Assembly: GCA_910586975.1 (NCBI GenBank)
Contig: CAJUKX010000003.1
Location: 88,726 to 152,725, forward strand
DNA from: an uncultured Muribaculaceae bacterium
GTDB lineage: Bacteria > Bacteroidota > Bacteroidia > Bacteroidales > Muribaculaceae
Direction: 5' to 3'
Length of the DNA stretch: 64,000 nucleotides
Made by a program: the position numbers and the translations under genes. The notes under the pieces are model-generated. The model was not told where the DNA came from and did no database searches. It saw only the letters and a program-made list of their open reading frames with translations. Positions 50,806 through 60,986 of the stretch are shown one piece after another (position 1 is the stretch's first letter; the number at the start of each line of letters is the position of its first letter).

Positions 50806-52806
50806 GTGAAATATTTATCTACATTCTCTCTATTGCTCCTTGCCTCCCTGACGGTAAATGCCGCTACTCCGGAGTCTGAGAAAAACGACTCGCTGCTGCT
50901 CAAAGAGGTGGTGGTGGAAGCCTCGCGGCCTCAGGTGGAGATAATACCTGTGCAGGTACTGGGCGGAGAGGAACTACAACGCCTGAACAGCAACAGCGTG
51001 GCCGATGCATTGCGATACTTTTCGGGCGTTCAGGTCAAGGACTACGGCGGTGTGGGCGGCATCAAGACTGTCAACATACGCTCTATGGGTACCAACCACA
51101 CCGGTGTGGTATATGACGGTGTGGAACTTGGCAACGCCCAGAACGGACAGATTGACCTGGGCCAGTTCTCATTGGATAATATCGACAAAATCTCGCTCTA
51201 TAACGGCCAGAAAAGCGAAATACTGCAACCGGCCAAGGACTTTGGCTCGGCAGGCACAATATATATACGCACCCGCACCCCTCATTTTGAGGCCGATGAG
51301 ACTTACCATGCACGCGCAGCCGTGAGATTCGGCTCGTTTGACCTGCTCAACCCGTCGGCACTGGTGGAATTGAAACTTTCCGAAAAGATTTCGGCACAGC
51401 TCAGCACCGAGTGGATAACTTCTACCGGCAAATACCGCTTCAGGTACCGCCGTGTAAATCCGGCCGGCGAACTGGCCTACGACACCACTGCCGTGCGTCA
51501 GAACGGCGACATAAACGCCACTCGCATCGAAGCCAACCTCCACGGCATAATCAACCAAGGAAGCTGGAACTTCAAGGTTTACAACTATAATTCAGAACGC
51601 GGGGTGCCGGGCGCAATCGTAAACAATGTGTGGCGCCGAGGCGAGAGGATATGGGATACCAACTCTTTTGCCCAGGCTTCGTTCACCAAGACCACCGGGA
51701 TGTTCACCACCCTCAATAATGCCAAATACGCCTTCTACCGCACCCATTATGTAAACAACGACGACAAACAGGTGAAAATTGACAATCTTTACCGTCAGCG
51801 CGAGCTGTACCTGTCGTCGGCCAACGAGTGGGCCATTACCGACCGATGGCGTGTATCGGCCAGCGGCGACTTCATGAGGAACACCCTCGATGCAGATATG
51901 TATGACTTTGCCAAGCCCGACCGCCTCACCTTTATGTTGGCAGCCGCCACAGCCCTCAGCCTCGACCGCCTGAAGGTGCAGGCCAGCGCCATGGGTACAT
52001 ACATACACGATGAGCTGCAAGGACGGCAGGCACCGAAAGACAAGAAGTCGTTCACACCGGCAATCTACGCATCGTTTTTCCCATTGCGCTCCAATAAATC
52101 GTTTTCGGTGAGAGCATTCTACAAGCGATCGTTCCGCATGCCCACCTTCAACGACCTCTACTATGCCGATATGGGCAACTCGCAGCTCTCGCCCGAGCGC
52201 GTAACACAGTATAACGTCGGTTTGCTCTACGAGTACACCCGCTCGGGATTAATTCCGGCGGTAAGAGTAAGCGTTGACGCATACTACAATAAGGTGAAAG
52301 ACAAGATTGTAGCCTATCCCAAGGGACAGCAGTTCCGCTGGACCATGCTCAATCTGGGTGTGGTAGACATCAAGGGTGTGGATGTATCGGCATCAATGAC
52401 CGTAAATCCCGTAGAGAAGCTATTCCTAACCCTGCGCGCCCAATATACATATCAGCGGGCTATAGATATAACAAACCCTGCCGATAATTATTACAAGGAC
52501 CAGATTCCCTACATACCCCACCACTCGGGTTCGGCGGTATTCAACGCATCGTGGCGCAGGTGGAACCTCAACTACAGTTTCATCTACGTAGGCGAGCGCT
52601 ATAACCAGCAGGAAAACATACGATATAACTACACACAGCCCTGGTATACCAGCGATGTATCGGTGAGCCATGACTTCCCGGTAAAGAAGGCCAATCTCAG
52701 GATACTCGCCGAGGTAAACAACATCTTCAGCCAGGACTATGATGTTATCATCAACTATCCCATGCCAAAACGAAATTTCCGTATCTCTCTAATGGTTGAA
52801 ATATGA
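50806..52806 (+). CDS. btuB: TonB-dependent cobalamin receptor BtuB
   Basis: The protein is 666 residues, starting with GTG at 50806. A signal peptide (ending VNAA, about 20) precedes a TonB box-like LKEVVVEA and the plug (VADALRYFSGVQVKDYGGVGGIKTVNIRSMGTNHTGVVYDGVELGN), then a barrel ending in RNFRISLMVEI. It transports cobalamins across the outer membrane, powered by TonB. The identification rests on the riboswitch and the BtuG gene beside it, since the sequence alone only shows a TonB-dependent receptor. The stop overlaps the BtuG start in an ATGA. Confidence 0.92.
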   Translation: MKYLSTFSLLLLASLTVNAATPESEKNDSLLLKEVVVEASRPQVEIIPVQVLGGEELQRLNSNSVADALRYFSGVQVKDYGGVGGIKTVNIRSMGTNHTGVVYDGVELGNAQNGQIDLGQFSLDNIDKISLYNGQKSEILQPAKDFGSAGTIYIRTRTPHFEADETYHARAAVRFGSFDLLNPSALVELKLSEKISAQLSTEWITSTGKYRFRYRRVNPAGELAYDTTAVRQNGDINATRIEANLHGIINQGSWNFKVYNYNSERGVPGAIVNNVWRRGERIWDTNSFAQASFTKTTGMFTTLNNAKYAFYRTHYVNNDDKQVKIDNLYRQRELYLSSANEWAITDRWRVSASGDFMRNTLDADMYDFAKPDRLTFMLAAATALSLDRLKVQASAMGTYIHDELQGRQAPKDKKSFTPAIYASFFPLRSNKSFSVRAFYKRSFRMPTFNDLYYADMGNSQLSPERVTQYNVGLLYEYTRSGLIPAVRVSVDAYYNKVKDKIVAYPKGQQFRWTMLNLGVVDIKGVDVSASMTVNPVEKLFLTLRAQYTYQRAIDITNPADNYYKDQIPYIPHHSGSAVFNASWRRWNLNYSFIYVGERYNQQENIRYNYTQPWYTSDVSVSHDFPVKKANLRILAEVNNIFSQDYDVIINYPMPKRNFRISLMVEI

Positions 52807-53957
52807 TAAAAAACACAGTTTTTCTGATTTTTCTGATACTCCTATCAGTGGCCACGGGCTGTCGTGATGACGAGCTCGTGGTCCCTACGGAGTATGATAT
52901 CGTTCCGGAGACACCCGATTCCGACTCACGTATCAGAGGATTTTATCTCGTAAACGAGGGCAACATGGGCTCAAACAAATGTTCGCTCGACTTTATGGAT
53001 TATCATACAGGACTCTATGCCCGCAATCTCTATGCCGAGCGCAACCCCACCGTGGTCAAGGAGCTTGGCGATGTGGGCAATGATATAGGCATATACGGCT
53101 CCAAACTTTATGTTGTGGTTAACTGCTCGCACAAGGTTGAAGTGATGGATGCCCGTACAGGTGTGCGTATAGGCCAGGTCGACATTCCCAACTGCCGCTA
53201 CGTGCGCTTCTATCGAGGCAAGGCATACGTAAGCTCTTATGTAGGCCCGGTGCTGATAGATCCCGATGCGCCCAAGGGTGCGGTTTACGAAGTCGACACT
53301 CTCAGCCTGGCCGTTACACGCAAGGTTACCGTAGGCTATCAGCCCGAAGAAATGGAGATTGTAGACGACTACATGTACGTGGCCAATTCAGGCGGCTACC
53401 GCGTGCCCGACTACGACAATACAGTGTCGGTGATACAGATGATAGACTTCAAGCAGGTACGCCAGATTGCCGTTGACATAAATCTGCACCGTGTAAAGAA
53501 AGACCGCTACGACAAACTGTGGGTAAGCTCGCGAGGCGACTATCAGAGCCGCAGGTCGCGCCTGTATGTGCTGGCCAAGAAGCCCGGCTCCAACATAATG
53601 TCGGTAGCCGACACTCTCGATATTGCCTGCTCCAACATGGCCATACACGGCGACTCGCTGTACTACTACGCTACCGAGTGGAGCAACTTCACACAGAGCA
53701 ATTCAATATCATACGGTATCATTGATGTGCGCACCCGCCGTATAGTGTCGACCAACTTCATTACCGATGGTACCGACAAAGACATCACCATACCCTACGG
53801 CATAGCCGTACACCCCGAAACGGGCGATATTCTCGTTACCGATGCCAAGAATTACGTAAGCAGCGGCACTCTATATTGTTTCACACCCGACGGCAAGAAA
53901 AAATGGAGCGTACGCACCGGCGATATTCCTGCCCATATAGCATTCCTGCCGATATGA
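52803..53957 (+). CDS. btuG: Surface cobalamin-binding lipoprotein BtuG (beta-propeller)
   Basis: The protein is 384 residues. A lipoprotein signal ends SVATGC (Cys20). A seven-bladed propeller follows with the characteristic GFYLVNEGNMGSNKCSLDFMDY, DVGNDIGIYGSKLYVVVNCSHKVEVMD, IPNCRYVRFYRGKAYVSSYVGPV, VGYQPEEMEIVDDYMYVANSGGY and ITIPYGIAVHPETGDILVTDAK. These closely resemble, from memory, the B. thetaiotaomicron BtuG2 surface protein, which binds B12 with femtomolar affinity and hands it to BtuB. The coupling with btuB (ATGA overlap) agrees. Confidence 0.93.
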   Translation: MIKNTVFLIFLILLSVATGCRDDELVVPTEYDIVPETPDSDSRIRGFYLVNEGNMGSNKCSLDFMDYHTGLYARNLYAERNPTVVKELGDVGNDIGIYGSKLYVVVNCSHKVEVMDARTGVRIGQVDIPNCRYVRFYRGKAYVSSYVGPVLIDPDAPKGAVYEVDTLSLAVTRKVTVGYQPEEMEIVDDYMYVANSGGYRVPDYDNTVSVIQMIDFKQVRQIAVDINLHRVKKDRYDKLWVSSRGDYQSRRSRLYVLAKKPGSNIMSVADTLDIACSNMAIHGDSLYYYATEWSNFTQSNSISYGIIDVRTRRIVSTNFITDGTDKDITIPYGIAVHPETGDILVTDAKNYVSSGTLYCFTPDGKKKWSVRTGDIPAHIAFLPI

Positions 53958-55174
53958 AGAAGCCGACAACATACACAGCAATTGCATGCCTTTGCATATA
54001 CGCAGCGACCGCATGCACCCGCGATGTACCTATGGTAAGCCTTGGTATAGACGACACATACTACATAGCCCGTATGCAGAAGCTCGACCTTAAACCGGCC
54101 CTTACCGGCTCTGAATACATCTGGCGGGTTAACAACGAGATTGTGTCGCGCCAACGCGACTATATCTTCCTGTCGGGCAAGGAAGGCCGATATGAGGTAT
54201 CATTCGAGATAGTAGACAAGGATACGCCTTACAAGTATGATTTTGTTATAAACGTAGTTCACGAAGAGGTCGAGTACAGCCCCTATATATCCAAGGTTCT
54301 CGAATACTGTCCGGCTCCCGGTCAATTTGTTAACGAAATGCCCGAATATGCCGAGGGCGACACATACGCCGACATACTTCGCAAAGCCGAGGAATGTATA
54401 TCCGGTACCAACGATATAATGATATCGCTGGGCGGATACGGCGGATATGTGACTTTTGCTTTTGACCACACAGTGATGAACGTGGAGGGCGAAAACGACT
54501 TCAGAATATGGGGTAACGCTTTTTACGAACTTACAAATCCCGATGCCAAGGGCGGCTCGGCCGAACCGGGCATAATAATGGTGAGCTACGATGCCAATTG
54601 CAACGGTCTGCCCGATGATGAATGGTATGAGCTTGCCGGCAGTGAATACTACAAGCCCGCTACCCTGCACAACTTCTCGATAACATACCGGCGTCCCGAC
54701 CCCTCTCAAACTCCTGTAGAGAACGAGGATGGATATCTGTCAGACATATACTACATACCCTGGACTGACTCGGAAGGCAACACCGGATATATTGCAAAAA
54801 ATACATTCCACGGCCAAAGCTACTATCCGCTGTGGGTTGAGGATGATGAGCTAACTTTCAGCGGTTCGCGCCTTATGCCCAACGGAATAGACATAAGCGG
54901 CACCGGACGCTACTACGTACTGTATGCCTACGACTGGGGATATGTAGACAATCATCCCAACGAATTTGAAGAGCTAAACAGCTTCGATATAGGCAACGCG
55001 GTAGACAAAGACGGCAAAAAAGTGCATCTGCCCGGAGCCGACTTCATACGTGTATATACAGGTCTTAACCAATACTGCGGCTGGCTGGGCGAAACCTCTA
55101 CCGAAATCAGCCGTGCCCGCGACCTGCATATAGCCCTGCCGGGGGTGCCTCTGCCCGACCCTGTCAGTGAATAA
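53954..55174 (+). CDS. Surface lipoprotein of the B12 locus, unknown function
   Basis: The protein is 406 residues from the ATG at 53954, which overlaps the btuG stop in an ATGA. A lipoprotein-like signal ends ATAC (Cys21). Residues about 35-95 form a PKD-like domain (YIWRVNNEIVSRQRDYIFLSGKEGRYEVSFEIVD). The remainder has a distinct domain with ISLGGYGGYVTFAFDHTVMN, GNAFYELTNPDAKGGSAEPGIIMVSYDANCNGLPDDEWYELAGSEYY, EDGYLSDIYYIPW and ADFIRVYTGLNQYCGWLGETSTEI. Similar PKD-like surface proteins follow btuG in other Bacteroides B12 loci, as I recall. Function is unknown; a cobamide-capture or complex role is inferred from context. Confidence 0.85.
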   Translation: MKKPTTYTAIACLCIYAATACTRDVPMVSLGIDDTYYIARMQKLDLKPALTGSEYIWRVNNEIVSRQRDYIFLSGKEGRYEVSFEIVDKDTPYKYDFVINVVHEEVEYSPYISKVLEYCPAPGQFVNEMPEYAEGDTYADILRKAEECISGTNDIMISLGGYGGYVTFAFDHTVMNVEGENDFRIWGNAFYELTNPDAKGGSAEPGIIMVSYDANCNGLPDDEWYELAGSEYYKPATLHNFSITYRRPDPSQTPVENEDGYLSDIYYIPWTDSEGNTGYIAKNTFHGQSYYPLWVEDDELTFSGSRLMPNGIDISGTGRYYVLYAYDWGYVDNHPNEFEELNSFDIGNAVDKDGKKVHLPGADFIRVYTGLNQYCGWLGETSTEISRARDLHIALPGVPLPDPVSE

Positions 55175-55213
55175 ATAAAACCATATCAATAAACATTTTT
55201 TATAAACATTTTT

Positions 55214-58200
55214 ATGAAACGTTATCTATTGTATTGCGTAGCAGTGCTTATGCTTTCGGCTATAATAGGAGCCGGAGCAGCCAACACGGCTCCACGCACA
55301 GTGCAAGGCATTCCATACGTGCCTCGCGACAACTCGGGTATCGAGCTTATGTCTGACGATTGGGGCGACTTCCCCGTGCCCGACGACATGGCCGCGCCCG
55401 ACGGAGATTTTACTTTCGACATGATCACCAACTGGACAGGTGAAGGCGAAAATGAAGCCGCTCTTGTAATCCAGTGGAATGACGACCGCGAGAAAAACGC
55501 ACTTGTATTCGGCTATCGCTGGGACGGTATGGCTACAGGTGCCGACATGATACGCGCCGTTGTGGCCAACAACCCTCGCCTTTATGGCCTTATCCAATAT
55601 ACCAACGTATCGTCGCCCACCGACCCTGACGGCGGTTATACCATCAACGGTTTTGGCTGGGACCTCGACGATGACGGCGATATAGCCCTCATCGACACAA
55701 AAGACAATCAGATTTATACCACCGAAGACGGTCTTTTCATCCATCCTCGCGGTTATGTTCCCGGCCAGGGCGGCTCTTCAGACTACGATTACGATGACTG
55801 GAAAGCCATGGACACCGGCGACTTGTGGGGCGCCGGCTGGTATATCAGCTACTGGAGCTATTGGGTGAAAGACGACTATTCATCCAAATTCGGATACTCA
55901 GGCTGGGGTGCCAGCGGACGTGTACTCCAGAACGGCAGCTGGGATGGTTGGAACTTCTCGCTTAACATGACTCCCCGCGACTGGAAGGAATTTGTAGCCG
56001 CTCCGGCCACTATTCCCGAAGGCGCCAAGACTGAGTTTGAATATCAGGGTATATGCTACACCCTTAAGGACTATTCAAAGAAAACCGTAAAACTCGTGGC
56101 TGCACGTGAGGGCGTTGCTCCTTACAGCGGCGACATCACCATACCCGCTACCTTTGTAGATGAAGGCATCACCTACTCGGTTATCGAGGTAGATCCCTCA
56201 GCATTTGAAGGTACAGCAGTCACCACTCTCGCCCTGCCGGCTACTGTAACCAAAATAGGCGCAAAGGCTTTCAAAGACTCGTCTCTCACCTCGCTCAGCA
56301 TCACCGGCAAGACTAACTTCAACTCCATAGCCTCAATAGGTGCCGAAGCATTCTCGGGCTGTACCGACTTCACCACCGTAGTCCTTCCGGCCGGAATGAC
56401 TTCAATCCCCGAAGCTATGTTCAAGGGAACAGCCATCACCGAAGTTCTGATTCCCGAAAATATAGAGAGCATCAGCGCAAGCGCATTTGAGGGCTGCGCC
56501 AAACTCACCAACCTCCTTATCCCCTCAAAGGTTAAGGAAATCGGTGCAAAGGCTTTCTATGACTGCACCGCTCTTAAAACCATCAAGTACGAATCTACCG
56601 CACCTGTAGCTGTTTCAGACGACACATTCAGCGCTGAAACTTACTCTACAGCCAAGCTTACCGTTCCCTACGGATATGAAAATATCTTCACCACCACCGA
56701 CGGCTGGAAAAACTTCAGCGCAATGGACGGTGATGTGATACCCGTAAACGACAACGACATCTTCAAGATGGACGGTGTTACCTACAAGGTAATTTCAGCA
56801 GCCAACAAGACTGTGGCCGTGACATACTGCAAGGTTGATGGCACAGTAAACAACAACACCATAGCGGCTGCCAACAATATCGGATATACCGGAGCCATCA
56901 CTATTCCTGCAAAAGTAAGCTACATGAAGGGCGACTATACCGTGACCGGTATGGAAGATAATGCCTTCCGCGGAGCCAAATCGCTCACCTCTGTCAACAT
57001 CGAGGCCGCCATACCTGCAATTTCGGCTTACGCATTCTATGATTGCGATGCACTGACCGTGGTAAAGCTTCCCGCTACTGTAACTGAGATAAAGACTTAT
57101 GCTTTCAGCTACTCAGGCATACTCAAGATGGAGCTGCCCTCTTCTGTCAAGACCTTGGGCGAACGTTGTTTCTTCCAGGCTACCAAGATGGAAAGCATCA
57201 ACGTACCCACATCAATCACTGCCATACCCAACAACTGCTTCGCCTACTGCAAAGCTCTCAAGACCATTGAACTCGGCGATCAGATCACCACACTCGGCTC
57301 TACTGTTTTCCAGAACTGCACATCGCTTACATCAGTAAAACTGCCGGCCAACATAACATCAATTCCTGCAAGTTTCTTCAGCTCATGCTCGGCTCTTGAA
57401 AGCGTGGAAATACCCGAGGGTGTTACATCAATAGGCAGCTCGGCCTTCTCGGGATGTACCAAGCTTGTGATTGATATACCTGCATCGGTCAAAACACTCG
57501 GAACCGGAGTATTCCAGAATTGCAAGGCAATCACCCAACTCAACATTCCGGCAGCTATCACCGCAATTCCCAACTCTCTGGCCGACGGCTGTACCACACT
57601 GACCATTGTCACCACAGGTGCCGACATCAAGTCTATCGGTAGCTATGCATTCCGCAACTGCAGCGCATTGACCGGATTCAATATCGGCGACAAGGTTACC
57701 TCTATTGGTTCATACGCCTTCTCCAAGTGCGCTAAAATTACAGAAATCAATCTTCCCGACGGCATCACTTCAATAGGTTCTTATGCTTTTGAAGGCACCG
57801 GCCTCACTAAAGTTGTAATTCCCAAGGGTGTAACCTTCTTAAGCACATACACCTTCCAGAATTGCACCGCTCTGACATCTGTAACTCTGCACAACGGAAT
57901 CACCACTATTGCCGGATTTGCATTCAAAGGCTCAGGTCTTAAGGAAATAGTTATTCCTGCTAAGGCCAGGCTCAGTGGCAATGACACATTCGGCAACTGC
58001 ACAGGCATAAAGGTTTACTCTACAGCCTCTAATCCTCAGACCTGCTCTACATACGGACTCCGTATAAGCGGTTCGGTTTATGCTCCGCTTATTGTTCCTA
58101 CCGGTGCTGTCAACAACTTCAATACCAAGACAGGTTGGAAAAACGCATCGGCCATCACTTCTCCCGAACTCAAGGGTATCAAGATTTCTGATGTCACAAT

Positions 58201-60835
58201 CAATGATTCAATCTCTCAGGACAGCACCCGCAATATAATTGCACGCGCCGCTGCCAAAAAGATGATTGTAACCGGTAATTACGAAGTCGTATATGACCTC
58301 GAAAATCTGCCCGAGGCATTTGTTCATGCCAATGATGCCGTAATCCTGCCGTTGTACACCGCCAAAATCAATATCAACGGCGAAATGTATGATGCACAGA
58401 TCAACCCTGCCGACGGAACTTTCACTACTGAATTTACCGGAGAATATCCTGTAGAAACATACATGACCCTCACCGAGACTGCCACAGACTCTGTTTATAC
58501 CACAGAAACCGCTCCGGTTAATCTGCCCGGTGTCATCACCAAGATCAACGACACCAATATAAATGTCAGAATAAGCATGGCTCCCACAAGCCTTGCCGAA
58601 CTTGTTGACTACGAGCCCAAAGACGCAACTATCACCGACATGGATATCTTCTTGTTTGACGAGAAGACCCTTGAAGCCGGTGAAATGGTAAATCTTGATT
58701 CAATCTATGAATTCGCTCCCGGATACATGGCCGGCGATGGCAAGATTGAAGTGCTGCCTTCGGCCGAAAGCAAGATGTTTGAGGTACGCAGCCATTATTA
58801 TCCCGAAGTCAAGGGCTTGATTTACTTCGACGTAAATCACTATCCCGTGAGCAAGGTATATCTTGATGGCATAAACAATGACGAAGACATAGTGCTCACA
58901 GCCAACGACATACTGGCTCTGAAGCCTGTGGTTGAACCCGAACAGGCCCGCAACAAGGCTGTGAAGATGACCGTTGAAAACGCAACTGCCGATAATATGG
59001 TCAACACATACACCGTAGGCGGATACGAACGCTTCACCGAACTTGTCACCTACAAGTCGGGCGAATTTGACCTGAAATTGACTTCAGGCGAGAACGCTGA
59101 TGTATTCACCGTATATCATGTGGTCGTTGCCGATCCTGATAATTCGGTAGCTTCAGACAATTATCAGGATGGTACATTCTGGCTCAACGAAGACTGGTTC
59201 ACACACAAGAACGGCTCAATCAACTACCTCACCAACTCCAAGCTCAGCTCTGATGAAGATATCATCTACCGCGCATACGGTGCCCGCAACGACGGCCTTG
59301 GCTTCGGTGCCACTTCGCAATATGCGATGATTTTTGCCGATAAACTCTTCGTTATGTCGAAGCAGGAAAACGACAAGGGCGACATACGCGGTGAGGCAGG
59401 CGGTCGTGTGACTGTAGCCGATGCACGCACTCTCGACCGACTAGCTTCGTTCGACAATATCGGCGGTGACGGCCGTGCATGTGTAGGTGTGGCTGCCGAT
59501 AAGGTTTATCTGGGCACAAACGCCGGTATACGTGTATTGCGCTTTGACGAAGACAACAACTTCACCCTTGACAACGCCGACATAAGAGGTATAGGCAATT
59601 CAGTTGACGGCGGTTCTTCTGACATTGGCAACAACCAGTCGCTCTACAACCAGCAGGTAGGCGATATGGTACTCGGCGGCAGCTATGTATATGCCATACA
59701 GCAGGGCATAGGTGTACATATCATCGATACCGAAACCGATGAACTCCTCACAACCATCGAGGACAAGAACGTGCAGGCAATCACCGTTGACTGCAACGGT
59801 AAGGTATGGTATGCCACTCTTACCGACGCGGCTCAGGGTACATCAATCCTCAATCAGATTGATCCCGCTACCAACGAGATAGTCCGCACCGAATCAGTTC
59901 CCGGCAAGATTTCATGCTCATGGGGCTCATGGAGATCATCCAATTTCTTTGCATCGCGCGAAAAACCCACCCTGTTCTGGTTAAGCGCCGGCAACAGCAT
60001 GATGGAAAGCGGAAGCACCATTTACAAATGGGACACTTACCAGACCGCTTCCTCAATCGAACCCTTCTACACCATTCCCGCTCTCGAAGGTGTATATCCC
60101 AATACCAAACGCATCACATACGCATCAATGCGCTATGATGACCGCACCAACGAAATACTCTTTGCCACAACAACTGCTCCCAGCGGCAATTATCGTTGGA
60201 ACTGGTATAACTTCCTCGACATGAATTCACGTCAGCTGCGTTCTGTAGCACTCAAGCCCTATTATTGGTTCCCGGCAATGCCCGTATTCCCCGACAAGTA
60301 CGCTCCTCAGTTCAAGGGTCTCAGCTCATTCACACTTGAGTACGATCCTGAAAACGACAGCGAGTTTGACCAGAAGATTCTGCTCGACGGCCTTGTAAGC
60401 GATGCCGACAACATCGATGCCAATATCCATGTAAGCGCAGAAACGGATGCTGCACTGAGCGCAGTGTGCGACATTACCGCCAAGGGCCTTGAGCTTACAT
60501 TCAAAGCCAAGGGTCAGGGCAACGGTTCGCTCACTCTGCTTGCCGAGTCTAACGGCCGAGTAAGCTCCATCAACATTCCGGTTGTTGTCAAATCCAACAC
60601 TTCGGGAATTAGCGATGCCGAAATGGTCGCAGGCAGCATCACTGTCAGCGACTATAAAGCTCATCTCTATGGTCTGGACGGACACGAATTCGTTGTTTAC
60701 TCATTGGACGGACGTGCGGTAAGCGCATTCCGTGCCGAAGGCGAAGAATGTCATGTAGCCCTCATGCTTCCGGCCGGTACTTATGTACTGTCGTCAGTTG
60801 ACGGCTCACGCTCCATGAAGTTTATCCTCCGATAA
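55214..60835 (+). CDS. Giant exported fusion protein of the B12 locus: N-terminal module, BspA-type LRRs, Ig-like region, DUF5074-like propeller, T9SS-like tail
   Basis: The protein is 1,873 residues with a signal peptide (about 1-23). Residues about 60-270 match the whole N-terminal domain of the protein at 60987 (DMITNWTGEGENEAALVIQWND; AGWYISYWSYWV). About 305-495 and 515-980 are BspA-type leucine-rich repeats with recurring SIGxxAFxxCxxLTxVxIPxxVT units. Ig-like strands follow (about 990-1,310). About 1,319-1,700 form a propeller that matches the protein at 61964 (FWLNEDWFTHKNGSINYL, GGRVTVADARTL, YWFPAMPVFPDKYAP). The end has GHEFVVYSLDGRAV and PAGTYVLSSVDGSRSMKFILR, like a T9SS sorting domain. 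It lies 39 nt after the previous gene. It is probably surface-exposed; function is unknown. Confidence 0.85.
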   Translation: MKRYLLYCVAVLMLSAIIGAGAANTAPRTVQGIPYVPRDNSGIELMSDDWGDFPVPDDMAAPDGDFTFDMITNWTGEGENEAALVIQWNDDREKNALVFGYRWDGMATGADMIRAVVANNPRLYGLIQYTNVSSPTDPDGGYTINGFGWDLDDDGDIALIDTKDNQIYTTEDGLFIHPRGYVPGQGGSSDYDYDDWKAMDTGDLWGAGWYISYWSYWVKDDYSSKFGYSGWGASGRVLQNGSWDGWNFSLNMTPRDWKEFVAAPATIPEGAKTEFEYQGICYTLKDYSKKTVKLVAAREGVAPYSGDITIPATFVDEGITYSVIEVDPSAFEGTAVTTLALPATVTKIGAKAFKDSSLTSLSITGKTNFNSIASIGAEAFSGCTDFTTVVLPAGMTSIPEAMFKGTAITEVLIPENIESISASAFEGCAKLTNLLIPSKVKEIGAKAFYDCTALKTIKYESTAPVAVSDDTFSAETYSTAKLTVPYGYENIFTTTDGWKNFSAMDGDVIPVNDNDIFKMDGVTYKVISAANKTVAVTYCKVDGTVNNNTIAAANNIGYTGAITIPAKVSYMKGDYTVTGMEDNAFRGAKSLTSVNIEAAIPAISAYAFYDCDALTVVKLPATVTEIKTYAFSYSGILKMELPSSVKTLGERCFFQATKMESINVPTSITAIPNNCFAYCKALKTIELGDQITTLGSTVFQNCTSLTSVKLPANITSIPASFFSSCSALESVEIPEGVTSIGSSAFSGCTKLVIDIPASVKTLGTGVFQNCKAITQLNIPAAITAIPNSLADGCTTLTIVTTGADIKSIGSYAFRNCSALTGFNIGDKVTSIGSYAFSKCAKITEINLPDGITSIGSYAFEGTGLTKVVIPKGVTFLSTYTFQNCTALTSVTLHNGITTIAGFAFKGSGLKEIVIPAKARLSGNDTFGNCTGIKVYSTASNPQTCSTYGLRISGSVYAPLIVPTGAVNNFNTKTGWKNASAITSPELKGIKISDVTINDSISQDSTRNIIARAAAKKMIVTGNYEVVYDLENLPEAFVHANDAVILPLYTAKININGEMYDAQINPADGTFTTEFTGEYPVETYMTLTETATDSVYTTETAPVNLPGVITKINDTNINVRISMAPTSLAELVDYEPKDATITDMDIFLFDEKTLEAGEMVNLDSIYEFAPGYMAGDGKIEVLPSAESKMFEVRSHYYPEVKGLIYFDVNHYPVSKVYLDGINNDEDIVLTANDILALKPVVEPEQARNKAVKMTVENATADNMVNTYTVGGYERFTELVTYKSGEFDLKLTSGENADVFTVYHVVVADPDNSVASDNYQDGTFWLNEDWFTHKNGSINYLTNSKLSSDEDIIYRAYGARNDGLGFGATSQYAMIFADKLFVMSKQENDKGDIRGEAGGRVTVADARTLDRLASFDNIGGDGRACVGVAADKVYLGTNAGIRVLRFDEDNNFTLDNADIRGIGNSVDGGSSDIGNNQSLYNQQVGDMVLGGSYVYAIQQGIGVHIIDTETDELLTTIEDKNVQAITVDCNGKVWYATLTDAAQGTSILNQIDPATNEIVRTESVPGKISCSWGSWRSSNFFASREKPTLFWLSAGNSMMESGSTIYKWDTYQTASSIEPFYTIPALEGVYPNTKRITYASMRYDDRTNEILFATTTAPSGNYRWNWYNFLDMNSRQLRSVALKPYYWFPAMPVFPDKYAPQFKGLSSFTLEYDPENDSEFDQKILLDGLVSDADNIDANIHVSAETDAALSAVCDITAKGLELTFKAKGQGNGSLTLLAESNGRVSSINIPVVVKSNTSGISDAEMVAGSITVSDYKAHLYGLDGHEFVVYSLDGRAVSAFRAEGEECHVALMLPAGTYVLSSVDGSRSMKFILR

Positions 60836-60850
60836 TCTTAATAACTAAGT

Positions 60851-60880
60851 GCAGGGAAGGCCTTTGACGGCCTTCCCTGC
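60851..60880 (+). terminator. Terminator after the giant fusion gene
   Basis: GCAGGGAAGGCC and GGCCTTCCCTGC pair perfectly around a 6-nt loop, with a T-rich tail. The next two genes therefore probably have their own transcript. Confidence 0.75.
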
Positions 60881-60902
60881 ATAAATATTTATATGGCTTT
60901 TA

Positions 60903-60982
60903 AGATTGTGTTTGAATTTAACACACTCTTAATCAATTTATTAAAATATCATTTTTTTGTGTGTAAAATTCAAACGCACTCT
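60903..60982. repeat. Inverted-repeat element, copy 3 (80-bp, ends only)
   Basis: Ends like those of the two longer elements face each other: AGATTGTGTTTGAATTTAAC (60903-60922) and GTAAAATTCAAACGCACTCT (60963-60982). The central core is missing, so this looks like a deleted or short form. It ends 4 nt before the start codon at 60987. Confidence 0.75.
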
Positions 60983-60986
60983 TAAT

